A DNA stretch of 64,000 bases from NCBI GenBank assembly GCA_025504975.1, contig JANUWI010000016.1, positions 62,001 through 126,000 on the forward strand, in the 5' to 3' direction. Both the position numbers and the translations under genes were made by a program. Position 1 is the stretch's first letter. Each line of letters starts with the position of its first letter. Of the stretch, positions 22,682 to 34,766 are shown piece by piece. The notes beneath the pieces are model-generated. The model searched no databases, had not been told where the DNA came from, and worked only from the letters and a program-made list of their open reading frames with translations. The DNA is from Plenodomus lindquistii. Lineage: Eukaryota; Ascomycota; Dothideomycetes; Pleosporales; Leptosphaeriaceae.

Positions 22682-24431
22682 GGTGTTAGCTCATGCAGTA
22701 GCGATTGATGAATTACGAGCGGATTGTTTAGTCTACTCGTGTCTTGCATTGAAGTTTTACATTTAAAGATTTAGACGTTATCTATTATCATGGTCTAGTC
22801 TTTTCTTGAATCTTCTCACAACTCAAATATTACAACGAGCGATACAAGGTGTTGAATGCGTGCGCAACGGCTGCTTCTGCAATGGACAAATACCACTTCT
22901 GCAAATATCGCCAACGGATTCCACGATTTTTCCACTTCATTTTGAACTCACGGGAGCGGATTGACTGCCCTGTCGTACTTATTGGTACTAGGCGAGATGC
23001 TGTTAGGGAATCGGATGAAAAGACGATGGAAGGTGTGGGGAGGCGGAGTTTGGTAGGGCATGTATACTGATTGTGGGAGTTTGCTACTCCTCTGCGACTC
23101 ATACAAGGGAGCAAATGGGGCTTTTTGTGCCGAGAAGGGTCAAAAAGGAGTGTGAGATATTGGGTGTGGGGAGTGAATGGAGTGGCATGGGACATTTGAT
23201 CGATGATGCCGTTGTTGGGGGAATACGACTTACATTGTAGAGCGGCAGCCTGCAGGGCTCCGACATAAGAAAATCCAATGGTCATTCCTGGACCAAAGGT
23301 TCGAGATACTACAAGAGAGGCACCGATGTTGACTTTTGCGATGTCTGCCTATAGTATGATCAAGACCCGAGAACCATTCTGTCGGCGAAGAGCATGACAA
23401 CACCATGAGACGTACACCATGGGACAGACGAATTAGAGGTCGCAGAGTTGGGAGTTGGAGGTCCATCTCAAGTGACCGGGAGGGAAACAGGCAAAGGTTA
23501 CTGCTACGGTGGCGGAATCCACACTGACTGTACCGTATACTACCACGTTTAAGACCAAGAAAGGTGAAATGTTCAGCACTGGCGACATATTCAAGGGGCT
23601 CAGCTGTCATGATTTGGCGACGAATTACTCCCCATGTCGATGAATAGTAGGATGCAATACCGCCCCTAGGGTTTTTCGTTTGAAGCTGGCGTAGCGGATA
23701 CATAGATACGAATTGACGCAAACATTAAAAGCATTTATTTCTATTCCTTTACCCTCCAAAATAACTTTTACGCTCGTCCAGACCCTCCACAATTCACGTT
23801 TGGCTCCAGACCATTGTAGTAATCATGTCTATCCGCTCGCTCCATCTGCAACATTCCCACATCTACAACACCCTTCTACAATGTCTAATCTCCACCTTCT
23901 GACAGCAGAATTGACTCCAGTAGTAGCGCCGGGTATATAACTCAACAATACATAAGACCGTCGCAATCCGAAACAAAAATCACCTCAATATCACCCCAAC
24001 AGAAGCGACCGCCCTCACACCTATTCAGATCCCAGGCAGACCCTACCTGTACCGCATGGCTCGTTATTTATACGACATTTTGACGCTTTATGTACATAAC
24101 AGTTTACAGGCGCTTCGAGTTGGCGCCGGTGGAGGGGATTTACACTGCTGATTTGTGTCTATTGGCGTTAGTTGGCAGAAGGGTACGAGTCGCTGCCTCC
24201 GCGTAGAGATTGACAGACAGATAGTCTTGTTCAATTTGTGCAGTATCTATAGACATCAGGTTCGAATTTCTTAGTACTTCATAGATTACGCAGCATGCGA
24301 GGGAGCTGCGTGCGCTTGATTTATGGGGTGTCATGTATGATGTTTTTGGACTTGTTGATTTGTACTGCGCATGTAGGTATTGACGAATATGTTACTTGCT
24401 TTTCTGAATTTGAAAGCGAAGACTTGACCGA
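22682..24431. other. Intergenic with an unresolved coding-like patch
   Basis: About 1.75 kb. On the minus strand between about 23640 and 23230 several coding-like pieces occur: a possible start reading MSPVLNISPFLVLN, and near 23340-23235 a segment containing ASLVVSRTFGPG before a GTAAGT donor at about 23233. They lie in different frames and I could not join them into one model, so I record no gene. The rest shows nothing. Confidence 0.35.
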
Positions 24432-27374
24432 TTATCGCTTGGCGAATTCTGTGAGAAATTGCTCGAACACTAGCTGCGACAATTTTTGCGCACTGTCTCG
24501 GGGATGTTCAGAAAAGAGATTCAGCCAATGCGCAGTGCTGGACAGTTTCCGCCTCTCTTCCTCAAACTCTGTATCGTCGTTGAATCTCGTAATTACGCTG
24601 ACCCCACCTGAGTAGCCGTATGAGCCGTGTGAGCCGTATGGCGAGCCGTATGGCGCATATTCACTTAGATCGACAAGTTCAGAACCTCTTACTTCTCGAT
24701 GACTGAAATCACAACGTGTCTGATCGGCCATGCTACAGTTGAATCGCTGTACCTCTAAACCTTGCGGGTTCTTGCTATCCATATGCATGACAATAACCGT
24801 AATGATTTGATCTGGGAAGAACGCACTATGCCTCTGTTAGGAAAAGAAAGTGCTTCGTTGTAAAGATTACTCACAGGGTGAGCTTTTCGTGGTTGCCTTT
24901 GAAGTCTCGTGGATACCAAACATTTTCTATCGCATGCCTCTTTTCTGTAGTGACCAGAATCTCTGGTTTTGCCTTATGGACGACGTGGAGTTCGAGAAAT
25001 ACTTTGCGAGAGTCTGCAATAATCAGCGAACGCCCTGACTTCCGACGTAATCACAGCATACCCAGAGCTTGAGGCAAGCGGCTTTTACTGCCACCACGAA
25101 GTTGTACGTTCCTAATTTCGCCAATCCATGGCGTGACTAAGAGCTTGGCTATTCGTGATTGGTTTTCGAGAGTGTATACGTGGGCCACTTTCTTCGCGGA
25201 CTCTTCAGCATGTTTGATCTCATCTGGATCCAGCGATCGATAAGTGTCGACTGCGCGCTTGATCTGCTCCCAATCTTCAAATTTCGAAACGACTTGATTC
25301 GCTCGCCATGCAAGCAGGCCGTGCTTCCACCATGCCTGGAACTTTCCAAAATTGTGAACGGATGCCTCAAAACGTCGCTCAACATCGAGACTGGCTGTGA
25401 AGCCAATTAAGGTGTCCGATATTTCCACGCACTTTTGTTGTGCCGCAATCAGTGTCGATATATCTTTGTCGAGAGTCGAATGATTCTGGGCCGTTGTAGC
25501 TTTGGAAGCTAGCTCATAAATGGAACATGCAGCATCCAGATCAGAGAGGGCGAGCCGATCGTCTCGATTCTCGAGGAGGGTAAAGGCTCGAGCAACGGTC
25601 TTAACTCGTTGCAATGGTTCAAGGTATTCGGCCTGTAGGAACTTCGGTATGATGCCAACCCACTCCTCTTCAAAATCGCTGATTCTATCCACGCCCTTAT
25701 TCGCCTCCCAAGCCATGACGCTAAATGAGGATGCTTCCATGACTTTAGGTGGGCTCGTCACGTCAAGATCGAGGATAGTATCTTTGAATCTTGTTGGCAT
25801 ACCTGGAACCCTAGCAAAACCCCAATGGAGGAAGAATCTGTAGTCTTCACTCCGTCTAAAATATGCCCTCAGTTTTGCTTCTTGAATGATGGTGGAGAAT
25901 TGAGTTGCGATGCGTATCTTTCTCGCTTCCTCCGCTCTCTTTATTAGATCTTGGACAAGACCTAGAAACTCGCGACTGTTGAATTGGCCATCACGATCAC
26001 TATCGAAGGATAAAGTGATTCGTTCCAACATGTCAGAGTCTATAGATAGTTCGCTTCCTGCCAGAGCTGTGGATAAATGTTGCAGTACCGTCCTTCTCGC
26101 CAGGAAGCCCTGATCACTGTAGTCAGCCTGGTGAAAGGCGCGCAAGATGTTTCGTCTGGTAGATCCCGATGTCGGATCTGGAAATGGATCCTCGTGAAAG
26201 AGTGGCAGTAGCTTTTCTTGCACATATTTCGGCGCAGGCTTATCGAAGGGACGCCAATTATCGGGCTTGCCAAAACTCGATGCCGTACTTTCAGAACGAG
26301 GACGCGTAGCTCCGTGCTCCCGAAGTGCAAGATTCTCACCAGCCACGGTAATGCTATCTTCGGGACCTGTAGTCTCGTCATCTGAGCCGTCGTAAAGATT
26401 TTCGTTGTCATCGAGCGATAGAGTTGCGTTGAAGGTTTCTTCACGCAGACGGAGTGACGAGAAAGACGCAGCTTCCGTTGAAGCAACGGCATGAGAATTG
26501 GTTGGCGTCGTATTGTCGTTGTGGCTTGTGGCTTCTTCGACCATGTCTTTCCGGCTCGTATTCCTAGGTTGTCTCACAGGCAGCTCAAGGCGTGAATGTG
26601 ATGAGCCTTCTTCCAAGCCACCATTCTTGACGATATCCTGCAGCCAATCTTGCAAATAACCCTTGTTCAAGAGTATGCTCTCCGGATTAACATCTTCTTC
26701 CTCGAGATCAATACTTATCTGCTCAAACATCTCTGCTCCGTCACCAGGTTGACTCTCAATCACTGCCCGCGAGATTACAGTGGGTTCCTTTTTGCCAGCC
26801 CGATAGCTTTCGACGACAATGCCCAAGGCTCGCTGGACTGAGAGGACTGAGAGGCTAAAGCAAGTCAGCACGGCAGCGCAAGGTCGCGTTGGAGCCTGTT
26901 ACCAACCTCGTGAGACTTGTCAAGCGCAGCGAAAGGGTTGTTGTATCACTTTCCAGTTTCCGAATCAGCCCATCTGAGTCTGAATTGATGAACTTCAGGC
27001 GGCTGATAAACCTGTGTGCGCCACTATCGGTACCAACTTTGCCGTATTTTTCAAGAAACTCATCGACCTCGTCAAGCGTCGCATTACACCCTGTGCATGT
27101 TGAGTGCAGTGATGTGAGTCTGAGCTGACTTTGCGGTATTCTGCCTTCCCTCTCCGCTTCGACGAGATATCTTTCCGTATCGTACAGTACGTCTCGAAGT
27201 CGTTCGACCCGTTGAGTGAGCTCAAGGTGTTTCGCGGGGGCGTCCTTGCATTTTTTGTAGACCTGTGCACGATTAGATAAGTGGTTCATCTTCCACACCT
27301 CCATGTTTGCTACGTACTGTGTAAGCCTTCTCTGCGGCGAGAACGAAGTCGCTGACTGAGAATCCGAAGCTCAT
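24432..27374 (-). CDS. Fungal STAND-type N-terminal domain protein with EF-hand
   Basis: Five exons, 27374-27318, 27262-26907, 26854-25062, 25013-24875 and 24825-24432, give 912 residues with phase kept throughout. The start MSFGFSVSDFVLAAEKAYT and the helical segment after it match the N-terminal domain found in front of fungal STAND/NACHT proteins (recognised by eye). The next ~250 residues are acidic and disordered. Near residue 420 a complete EF-hand loop occurs, DSDRDGQFNSRE, with Asp at positions 1, 3 and 5, Gly at 6 and Glu at 12. About 40 residues before it lies a degenerate partner. A large helical region of unknown type follows, then a Gly/Ser/Tyr-Pro patch and a helical tail. No P-loop or repeat effector domain is visible, so this is not a typical STAND receptor. 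Ca2+-responsive signalling is inference. Confidence 0.8.
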
Positions 27375-28194
27375 AATGGGCCTTCGCTCAGTATGAGGTC
27401 AATATCCTGAAGACAGGAAAATTGTTGGGTGTCTGAGTGTTCGTACGGTCCCTGTCTGCAAGAAACCACGACACTTGATTCCTGGTGAGCGATGTGTGGT
27501 GTAGAGGCAGAAGTGATACGATGTAAGACTGATGGACAAGGCTGAGACCGAGCACCGCGGCTTGAGCCTGTTCGGGCTCGAACCGAAGCGCCACAAACAC
27601 CCCATCCTGCAAGAGGATTGGACATATCATTGGTCGCCTCATATCAAGTATCCTGTTCTCGGAGTTGTTGGTTCGCCGGTCTTTCAAACGCTACAAGTCG
27701 TTCATGCCATAAACATGGGGAGCCCACGCAGCTGCGAGGAGGTTTATCAGCAGAGATATTGCAGTCAGCGTTCACCTGTCTCAACAGTCCAAGGTGCTCG
27801 AAATAGGATGTGTCAGACTCGTAGTAGAAGTGAGTGATGGTGGGGTACTTGGGGAAGTGGGGGTGAGGCTGTACGCGAAGGGAATCCCAAATTGAGGAAG
27901 GAGCTACTCTGGACCAAAACACGCGAACAGCAAGCATCGCTCTTAGCACATCGTGTGAAGCCTTGCAGCAACTTTGATGACAGAACGTATGACTGGCGAC
28001 ATAGAATACGAGGCATCATCGTCAATGCTATACTGATAGACTGCTCGCATGTTAGCATACAGTGGTGAAGGCGCAGTGTTGTGCAACGTTATGAATGGTG
28101 ATCGGGCAAGCAAGTAATGTGAGAGCGAAAGCGCATGCCAAAAAGCAAGAGTATTGCCTCCATTTGAGTGAAGACACCCATAACTACCCAGTAT
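27375..28194. other. Intergenic, no gene recognised
   Basis: About 820 bases upstream of the EF-hand gene and downstream of the deaminase gene, both read leftward. Open frames on both strands at 27388-27837 overlap heavily and none shows family content. Confidence 0.45.
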
Positions 28195-29704
28195 TTATGC
28201 ATGGCTACTGGTCCACCCTTGCCAGTTAGCATAGAGGTCTTTGAGACGTGCTTGCTCACGTGGGCCTGAAAAGATCGAATCTACAGCCCCTTCGCAAAGC
28301 GCTCTGATCTCATCGAGGCTTAGATCAAAGTGTTGGGCAGCAAGGTAGTACTCATTAGACAGCGGACTACAAAAGACACCGACATCATCAGTCTGAGGCG
28401 GTCAGTCAGGCCTGCAGTATCATGGAACAGTCACTCAACCTACGCTGAGTGCTACAGGTACCTTGGTGTGTCTCCACATCCCAAAATGATGGTCAGAGTA
28501 CGTCCCAGTAATCATCTTTGCATGGACATTGCAGCTCAAGCACAGCTCCACACCGATGTTCTCATTCTCAATAATCTTGCGGAACTCGTCCTTGACGTGT
28601 ATAACGTGGCCGAGGCGGTCAGGCTTCCACGACAGCAGCGTCTGCAGCTCTAGGTCCGAGGCTGAGGCCTCAGCTTCTGCAAAGTGAAGCGTAAGCTTGA
28701 GGCCGGCTGCTTTTGCTCGTGCAAAGGCGGGCCCGAAGATACGGACGTCGCCTTTGGCCGGGTCACCGCAGAGATCGACGCCTACGACGCCAGAGGACTG
28801 GTACTTGATGGCTAGGTCGATGACATGCTCGGCTTCTGAGACGGTGTTGCGTCGATCGATGGAGAGTACGAGGAAGGCTCGCATGGAGTTCTCAGTAACA
28901 CTGTTATGCGCTGTGAGGATGTTTGAGACGGTCCTGACGTAGGCGTCTTTGGTGACTCCAGTGCCAGGCAAGGCCCTTGGAGTGGTGCGGAGCTCAACAT
29001 AGACCAGGCCGTCAGCTTGGAAGTCGTGCAGCACAGCCTTGGTCGAGAACCTGGAACGGATCAATCACAGCACTGCCAGCCGAGCTGAGTAACATACTCG
29101 ATGCTGGGCAGATCATTGCATAGCTTGTAGATGTATGACGAGAACAGAGGAAAGAACCTGGCAGGGCGGTTAGTGGTGCGGAGCGTGAAACATTGTTTGA
29201 TCAAGGCGTTGGTGGCCTGTTTGAGGTGGATGAATTGTGAAGCAAACTCGAGTATCAGGTGATCTGTCAAGAGAACGGCAATCAACGGTGTTGCATGCTC
29301 GACCCCAGCTTTCTGTTACTGATGATCGCGGCAGGTCGACGAACGATGCCGTGATGTTACAACCATGATGCTGGGTTCACATTAATCGGCACAGGGTGAG
29401 CCTACGTTTTGATGTCATAGTCGACTTTTCCAGTAGGTATGGCGGTCAGAGGGTCTTCCAAATCGAGACTGTCGTCATGTGCCTTTTTGGATTGCCATAT
29501 GTCGTGCAGACACTGGCGACTGATGCTGCCCGTGAGGTGTGCATGGAGCTGAGTCGTCGGTGGAATTAGCGATGCTGGGAACGGAAGCTAATGCGCGCTT
29601 GGCGGGTCTAGCTTTGAAATCAGGAGGCTGGCAGCAGTATGTACCTCGATCTTGGGCAGCGCAGTCGCAAACGCGCGGTCGACGGGGTGGTGCGCCGTTG
29701 CCAT
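28195..29704 (-). CDS. ADAL: Adenosine deaminase-like N6-methyl-AMP deaminase
   Basis: Five exons, 29704-29645, 29548-29406, 29157-29098, 29050-28462 and 28392-28195, give 349 residues, close to the ~350 usual for ADAL/MAPDA. Metal and catalytic landmarks are in order: LPKIELHAHLTGSIS (HxH), LTLHFAEAE (His and the catalytic Glu), RLGHVIHV, and TDDVGVF with the Asp pair. The family hydrolyses N6-methyl-AMP to IMP in the cytosol, cleaning up nucleotides from methylated RNA; related adenine/adenosine deaminases are the alternative. The second intron is about 248 bases, long for this locus; the joint ACG-TTC restores the family stretch FFPLFSSYIY. Exon 1 is 20 codons. The gene is divergent from the G-beta gene. 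Confidence 0.9.
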
Positions 29705-30575
29705 GGTGGACAGTGAGCGGCCAGTGGGCAGTAGGGCAATTGTGCGGACACGACTGTATTGGTGGCGCTGTTGACGTTTCTCGAAGAGCAGGCAGAAGAT
29801 GAATAGACTTCGGAGCGGTTCAGAAGGCGAGGGCGCTTTGGGCTAGCGAGCGGAGGCGGGCCTGGGTGCCAATCTGGCGCAGCCGAGCCAGCGACGAATC
29901 ACAGGCAGAGCGGGCCTCAAAGGAGCAAAAGGCTGCAGGAGATTGCGCGCCTTCTTCGTCAGGCAGGCCCGCGGCAGGCACATTACAGTTGACGGCACGC
30001 AGCAGCACATACACACACACACACATACACACACAGGCAAACCCGACGCACAGCACAGCACACGCACGCCCGACGCACCGCAGACTGCCAGCTAACCGCA
30101 CACGCCACAGCGCCCGCCCCCCGCATCGCAGTGCGCGCCGTCCATTGTTGTGGAGTTCCGGCACTGAGGAACGCCCTTTGACCTCTGCAGCTGCTGTCGC
30201 TCGGCTAGGCCCTAACCTGACCCCGGGCCGCTCTCGTACACGGAACACCTCGCAGTGCTCACCTCCACCAACGCAACCCTCCTCCGCCTGCACCGCCGAC
30301 CGACGACTGCTCCCTCTCCAGCCCTCCAGCCCGCCTGCTGCCCGCCCCCGTTGCAGAGCCGCCCACGCAATTGCCGCCGTCCTGCGCGCGACTGTCGCCA
30401 TTGCTGCCACTGCTGCTAGCTTCCGCCGCCTGCCCTAGCCCGTGCCTCGGTGATCCGGGCGTCCACTTGTCTCGCTCTCCCTGCGCGCCCCCTGGACCTG
30501 CGCATTCTGCCTGCCTCTCGCCGCCTCGCGCCTTCCGCGTCCACTCTCCTCACCGTCCGGTAGCAGCCGCATAGC
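29705..30575. other. Divergent upstream region of ADAL and G-beta genes
   Basis: 871 bases between two start codons pointing apart. The half next to the G-beta gene is C-rich and stop-poor on both strands, and holds a CA/CATA microsatellite at about 30007-30035. The 190-codon frames here have the Arg/Ala/Ser-rich composition expected of GC-rich leader DNA and are not called as genes. Confidence 0.6.
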
Positions 30576-31856
30576 ATGGCCGACATGAACCAAGAGTCCA
30601 TCCAGCAGAAGATCCAGATCGCCCGCCGCGATGCTGAGGCCCTCAAGGACCGGATAAAGCGCAAGAAGGACGAGCTTGCTGACACCACACGTACGTCCTG
30701 CCCTCCTGTGCGACCCACCCATTGCTCGCTGTGCGATCCGCTAACCCACCACGCGCAGTTCGCGATGTCGCGCGAGACCGTGTCGAGGCCCTGCCGCGCC
30801 TGACCATGAAGACGAAGCGCACCCTCAAGGGCCATCTCGCCAAGATCTACGCCATGCACTGGTCCACCGACCGCAGGCATCTCGTCTCGGCCTCGCAGGA
30901 CGGAAAGCTCATCATCTGGGACGCATACACAACCAACAAGGTCCACGCCATCCCCCTGCGGTCGTCCTGGGTCATGACCTGCGCCTACTCGCCCTCTGGC
31001 AACTACGTGGCCTGCGGTGGTCTCGACAACATCTGCTCCATCTACAACCTGTCTGCGCGCGAAGGGCCTACGCGTGTGGCGCGTGAGCTGTCTGGCCACT
31101 CTGGCTACCTCAGTTGCTGCAGGTTCATCAGCGACAAGCGCATCCTGACCTCCTCGGGCGACATGACCTGCGTGCTGTGGGATCTGGAAACTGGCTCAAA
31201 AGTGCACGAGTTCGCCGACCATCTCGGCGATGTCATGAGCTTGAGCATCAACCCGCTTGACAACAACCAATTCGTGTCTGGTGCTTGCGACGCTTTCGCC
31301 AAATTGTGGGATATTCGTCAGCAGAAGTGTGTGCAAACCTTTGCGGCCCACGACTCCGACATCAACGCTATCCAGTTCTTCCCCAACGGCAATGCTTTTG
31401 GTACTGGTTCGGATGATGCCTCATGCCGTCTTTTTGATATCCGCGCCGATCGCGAGCTTGCATCGTACCAGGTAAGCATTGTCTTTGTGCAACTATTTTT
31501 CCCAATTACTAATCCAAATCACAGATTCCTGAGCCCGTCTGCGGTATCACATCAGTCGCCTTTTCCGTCTCCGGAAGATTGCTTTTTGCAGGTTACGATG
31601 ATTTCGAGTGCAAGGTAAGCGATGCCTCATCAAGTTATTCAAGTCCAATTCTAACATTGTCCAGGTTTGGGATGTACTACGCGGCGAGCGCGTCGGCACA
31701 CTGCAGGGACACGACAACCGAGTCAGCTGTCTCGGTGTAAGTAACGACGCACTCAGTCTCTGCACTGGTTCCTGGGACTCGATGGTAAGTAACACGCATA
31801 TGCAATATGACGCCACATATAGCTAACCCCAATCACAGTTGCGTATCTGGGCATGA
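30576..31856 (+). CDS. Heterotrimeric G-protein beta subunit
   Basis: Five exons, 30576-30690, 30759-31471, 31525-31614, 31665-31784 and 31839-31856, give 351 residues, the usual fungal G-beta length. An N-terminal coiled coil (IQQKIQIARRDAEALKDRI) for pairing with G-gamma precedes seven WD40 blades. Typical blade ends are visible, such as LIIWDA, CVLWDLETG, AKLWDIRQ, CRLFDIRAD, VWDVLRGE and the terminal LRIWA. The last exon codes only five residues. It is the ortholog of Cochliobolus CGB1, Magnaporthe MGB1 and Aspergillus SfaD, acting at the inner face of the plasma membrane with G-gamma in cAMP and MAP-kinase signalling, mating, sporulation and virulence. A phosducin-like gene lies 2.9 kb downstream on the same strand. 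Identity is certain; process roles come from the family. Confidence 0.97.
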
Positions 31857-34766
31857 TCGATATACCACGAATGATAGAGACGCCATGCGACCAAGTGAGA
31901 ACGACCGCATGCGAGCTCCCCTTAATTTTGGCCACCTATACGAGCACCAATATTCGCCGATCTTGTCGGCAATACCATACCCCACTACCTGCATTCTACT
32001 TGCGCGGATTAGCTCTGAGCGATGTAGCCTCGCACACCACAATAACATAATACACCAACTACTGGAAAATCTGGATGTTGTCGCATCACTGATGGACGGG
32101 CGCCTCGGACCTTTTTTGTTCTCTCGAATACCTTTTCTTCCATACCACTGCTGTTCTTATTCTCCTTGGACGATTGCAGGCCTTTATTACTCGGCTGTCT
32201 CGGGGGTCCTGGTTGGCTGTTCTGCGTACATGAGTAGCATCTAACTACCCAAATTTTCACCCAAACCGTCCGCCTGCCTCGTCTCTTAGTGTTATTGCTC
32301 TCCTTCATCTAAAAGCGACTGATCATTCTTTCGACCGTGTGTAGAAAGACAAGGGTGCTTAGAAAGGGGATTTTCCTGTACGTTCTGCATTTATGGATGG
32401 GTGGTTCGGTGGTAGGGACGAGATGGGGTTGACGGGCTGAATGAGGATGGATGGGATGGGACCAAGGTCACGACTACAGTGTACGATCTGTTTGACTATG
32501 CAGGATCATTAGGTAGCCAGTGGTCAGTTTCTCAATAACTTTTTGTAAATGTATATTCTTGTTAGCTTTGTGCTGCGTGAAGTGAAGGCCCTCATGCTGT
32601 ACTAGCTCAGAGAGCGCCGAGCCCATCTAGAAGCAAGAAGCCACGCCTTCCACGCGCCTTCCAGAAGCATGTTCAGGCGATCAACTCCTTCGACACGTTT
32701 TAGCAGCGAGACTCCCCCATCAAGCCTAGAACGTGAGATGTGCCCCAGAGCAATTAATAGATTACAGCCTCCTGAATCCTTCAAATCGCGGAGAATAATT
32801 AATCAAAGCTGCATGAACCAGGGTCCAGTCCAACACCTCGCTTATCTGACAGACGGAGCTCCCCTTCATGCAGCATCGCAGAGTGACAGGCACGCTATGT
32901 AGAGTAAATTGTCATGTCAAATCATGCCTTGGCTAAAGAATCAATGATAGAATATAAAGGGATGGTGCGTGCACTCGGATGTCACTCCGAAATCAGAATG
33001 TTGACAAGAGATGGTTCCCTTGACTATGTACCCTACACACCGCAACGGTATCGGTCAGTAACGGTGACAATCAAACCAGGCGAAAGAAGTGGATGAAGTG
33101 GACAATGCCTCATTTTTTTTTTTCATTTAGAGGGAAGAGTCATTTTGGATGCAGCCTTATGATCATGTGGACATATGACGTCTTGCCACGCTCTTGGAGA
33201 CCCGCACCGTGTACTCTCGAGTCGTACTGTGATCTGACCCAGTCTGTGGCAGACGCGAGAATCCGCCTTAATAGGACCGACGTCAGGAGCACAGGGCTCA
33301 TCATGGCGGTGAGACATGGGCGAACGGAAGAGGAGAGCCATGCAATGTCCCAAACACCACTTTCAACGTCTATTTAGAGTGTGAACGGGATACGCAGAGG
33401 GGGGGGAGGTGCGATTATGCGTGCTGATAATTGGCATTGGGCATTGATGCTCGTTGTTGCTGGGGTGTATTATCGTGAGCCGTGCGGGGATATTAGGGAT
33501 AACTGGTAGGGTAGGGCAGGGCAATGCAATACTGGAAGGCTTGAATGAGGGTCATGTCCGGTCGGTGATGCAGCATGCAGGAGAAGGATTGAGGTCTGTG
33601 ATGCGATGTGTTGTCCATGCCTTCTTTTCCTTCTAGAAGGAGTCATCGAAGCTCGTGGATTGCTTGCTGGCTCGAGGGCATTTGGCATGACACGCCGTTG
33701 CTCCGAGACTAGGATGATAGCTATGATCAGCGGTCCACCGCCTGGGTTCATTACGAAAAGACTGTCCGAGGGCGAGCAAAAGCACGCTGCTGCAGGAAGA
33801 AGAGACACGAAAAGCAGCGATCAATGTCTGCGTTGTCTGGCTTGGAACTTGTCACACCTCCTTTTCGTCTTACCCGGCCAGTGCGGCTTCGAAACAAATG
33901 CGTGCTTGTCCGGTCATACGCCCCATTGTCTGTAGCAGATAAAAAGTATGCTTTGTTTTGAAGCAGAAGAGCAGGCAGTGAAAGAGGGGACATCAAACAT
34001 CCGGGCCTGAAGCACCAGTTACACGGTGAAGTCGCAGTACCGTGGCATGGGCAAATTGACTTTGGTGCATAATGTGACATGTGGGAGATATCGTCGATGA
34101 CCTCAATAACGGGGCCACGAGAGTATCAGCGCGTTTCAGGTACTCGCACATCTCTTCCTCGGGCCCTCACGGTGAGCATTGCAGCAGGGTGCAGCGCCAC
34201 GTGCAACAACAGGCAATTGGACGGCGGCGTGTTTCGAGGATGGTTTCACGTCGCCAGTGACGGTCTGCCTTCGCCAATCGAGCTTCAGCGTCATCCTGGC
34301 AATTGCTCGTCGCGTGCCTCAGCCCTAAAACAGCAGGCGCAGCGGTTATCCCTACCAACCCGACGCACTGGCCGACACGCTCAAACGGTGGCCTGAACGC
34401 GGCAAGAGGTGTCGTCCGGCATGCCCTGCGCAAAGCACGCGTGTTGCGTCCAATCACCGTCTCTCCCTCCACCAGCGGCAGTCGCAAAATAGAGCCGCAC
34501 GGCGCGCGAGGCGTGCCAAGCGCTCTCCTCCATTGTCAGACCGAACCCAGCACACGCACAGCACCCACCCGACAACGACACATCCCAGCCCACGCCAGAC
34601 TGACCGCCGGGATTCTCTCTTTCCTTTTGACACGAGACCACTGCCAACGCGCGTTATCCCAGCCGACGCCAAATCTTAGCACGTCCCACCCACCTTCACT
34701 CTACCAGAGCATTGCATACATATAACCCCCATTGATCCCGCGCCCCCAAGCCCCCCTTCTTTCGCA
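31857..34766. other. 2.9-kb gene-poor spacer
   Basis: Between the G-beta and phosducin-like genes. The first ~700 bases are probably the G-beta 3' UTR. The last ~600 bases are C-rich leader of the next gene. Small open frames in between show no family content and no conserved splice chain was found. Confidence 0.5.

Noticed and set aside
22849..23070. Plus-strand frame with VVLIGTRRD resembling a small-GTPase TKxD motif
   Set aside because: No P-loop, switch region or other GTPase motif is present upstream in any frame, so the similarity is probably chance.
29820..30438. 190-codon frames on both strands upstream of the G-beta gene
   Set aside because: Both are open because the DNA is GC-rich. 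Composition is Arg/Ala/Ser, they overlap, and the region is the divergent promoter.
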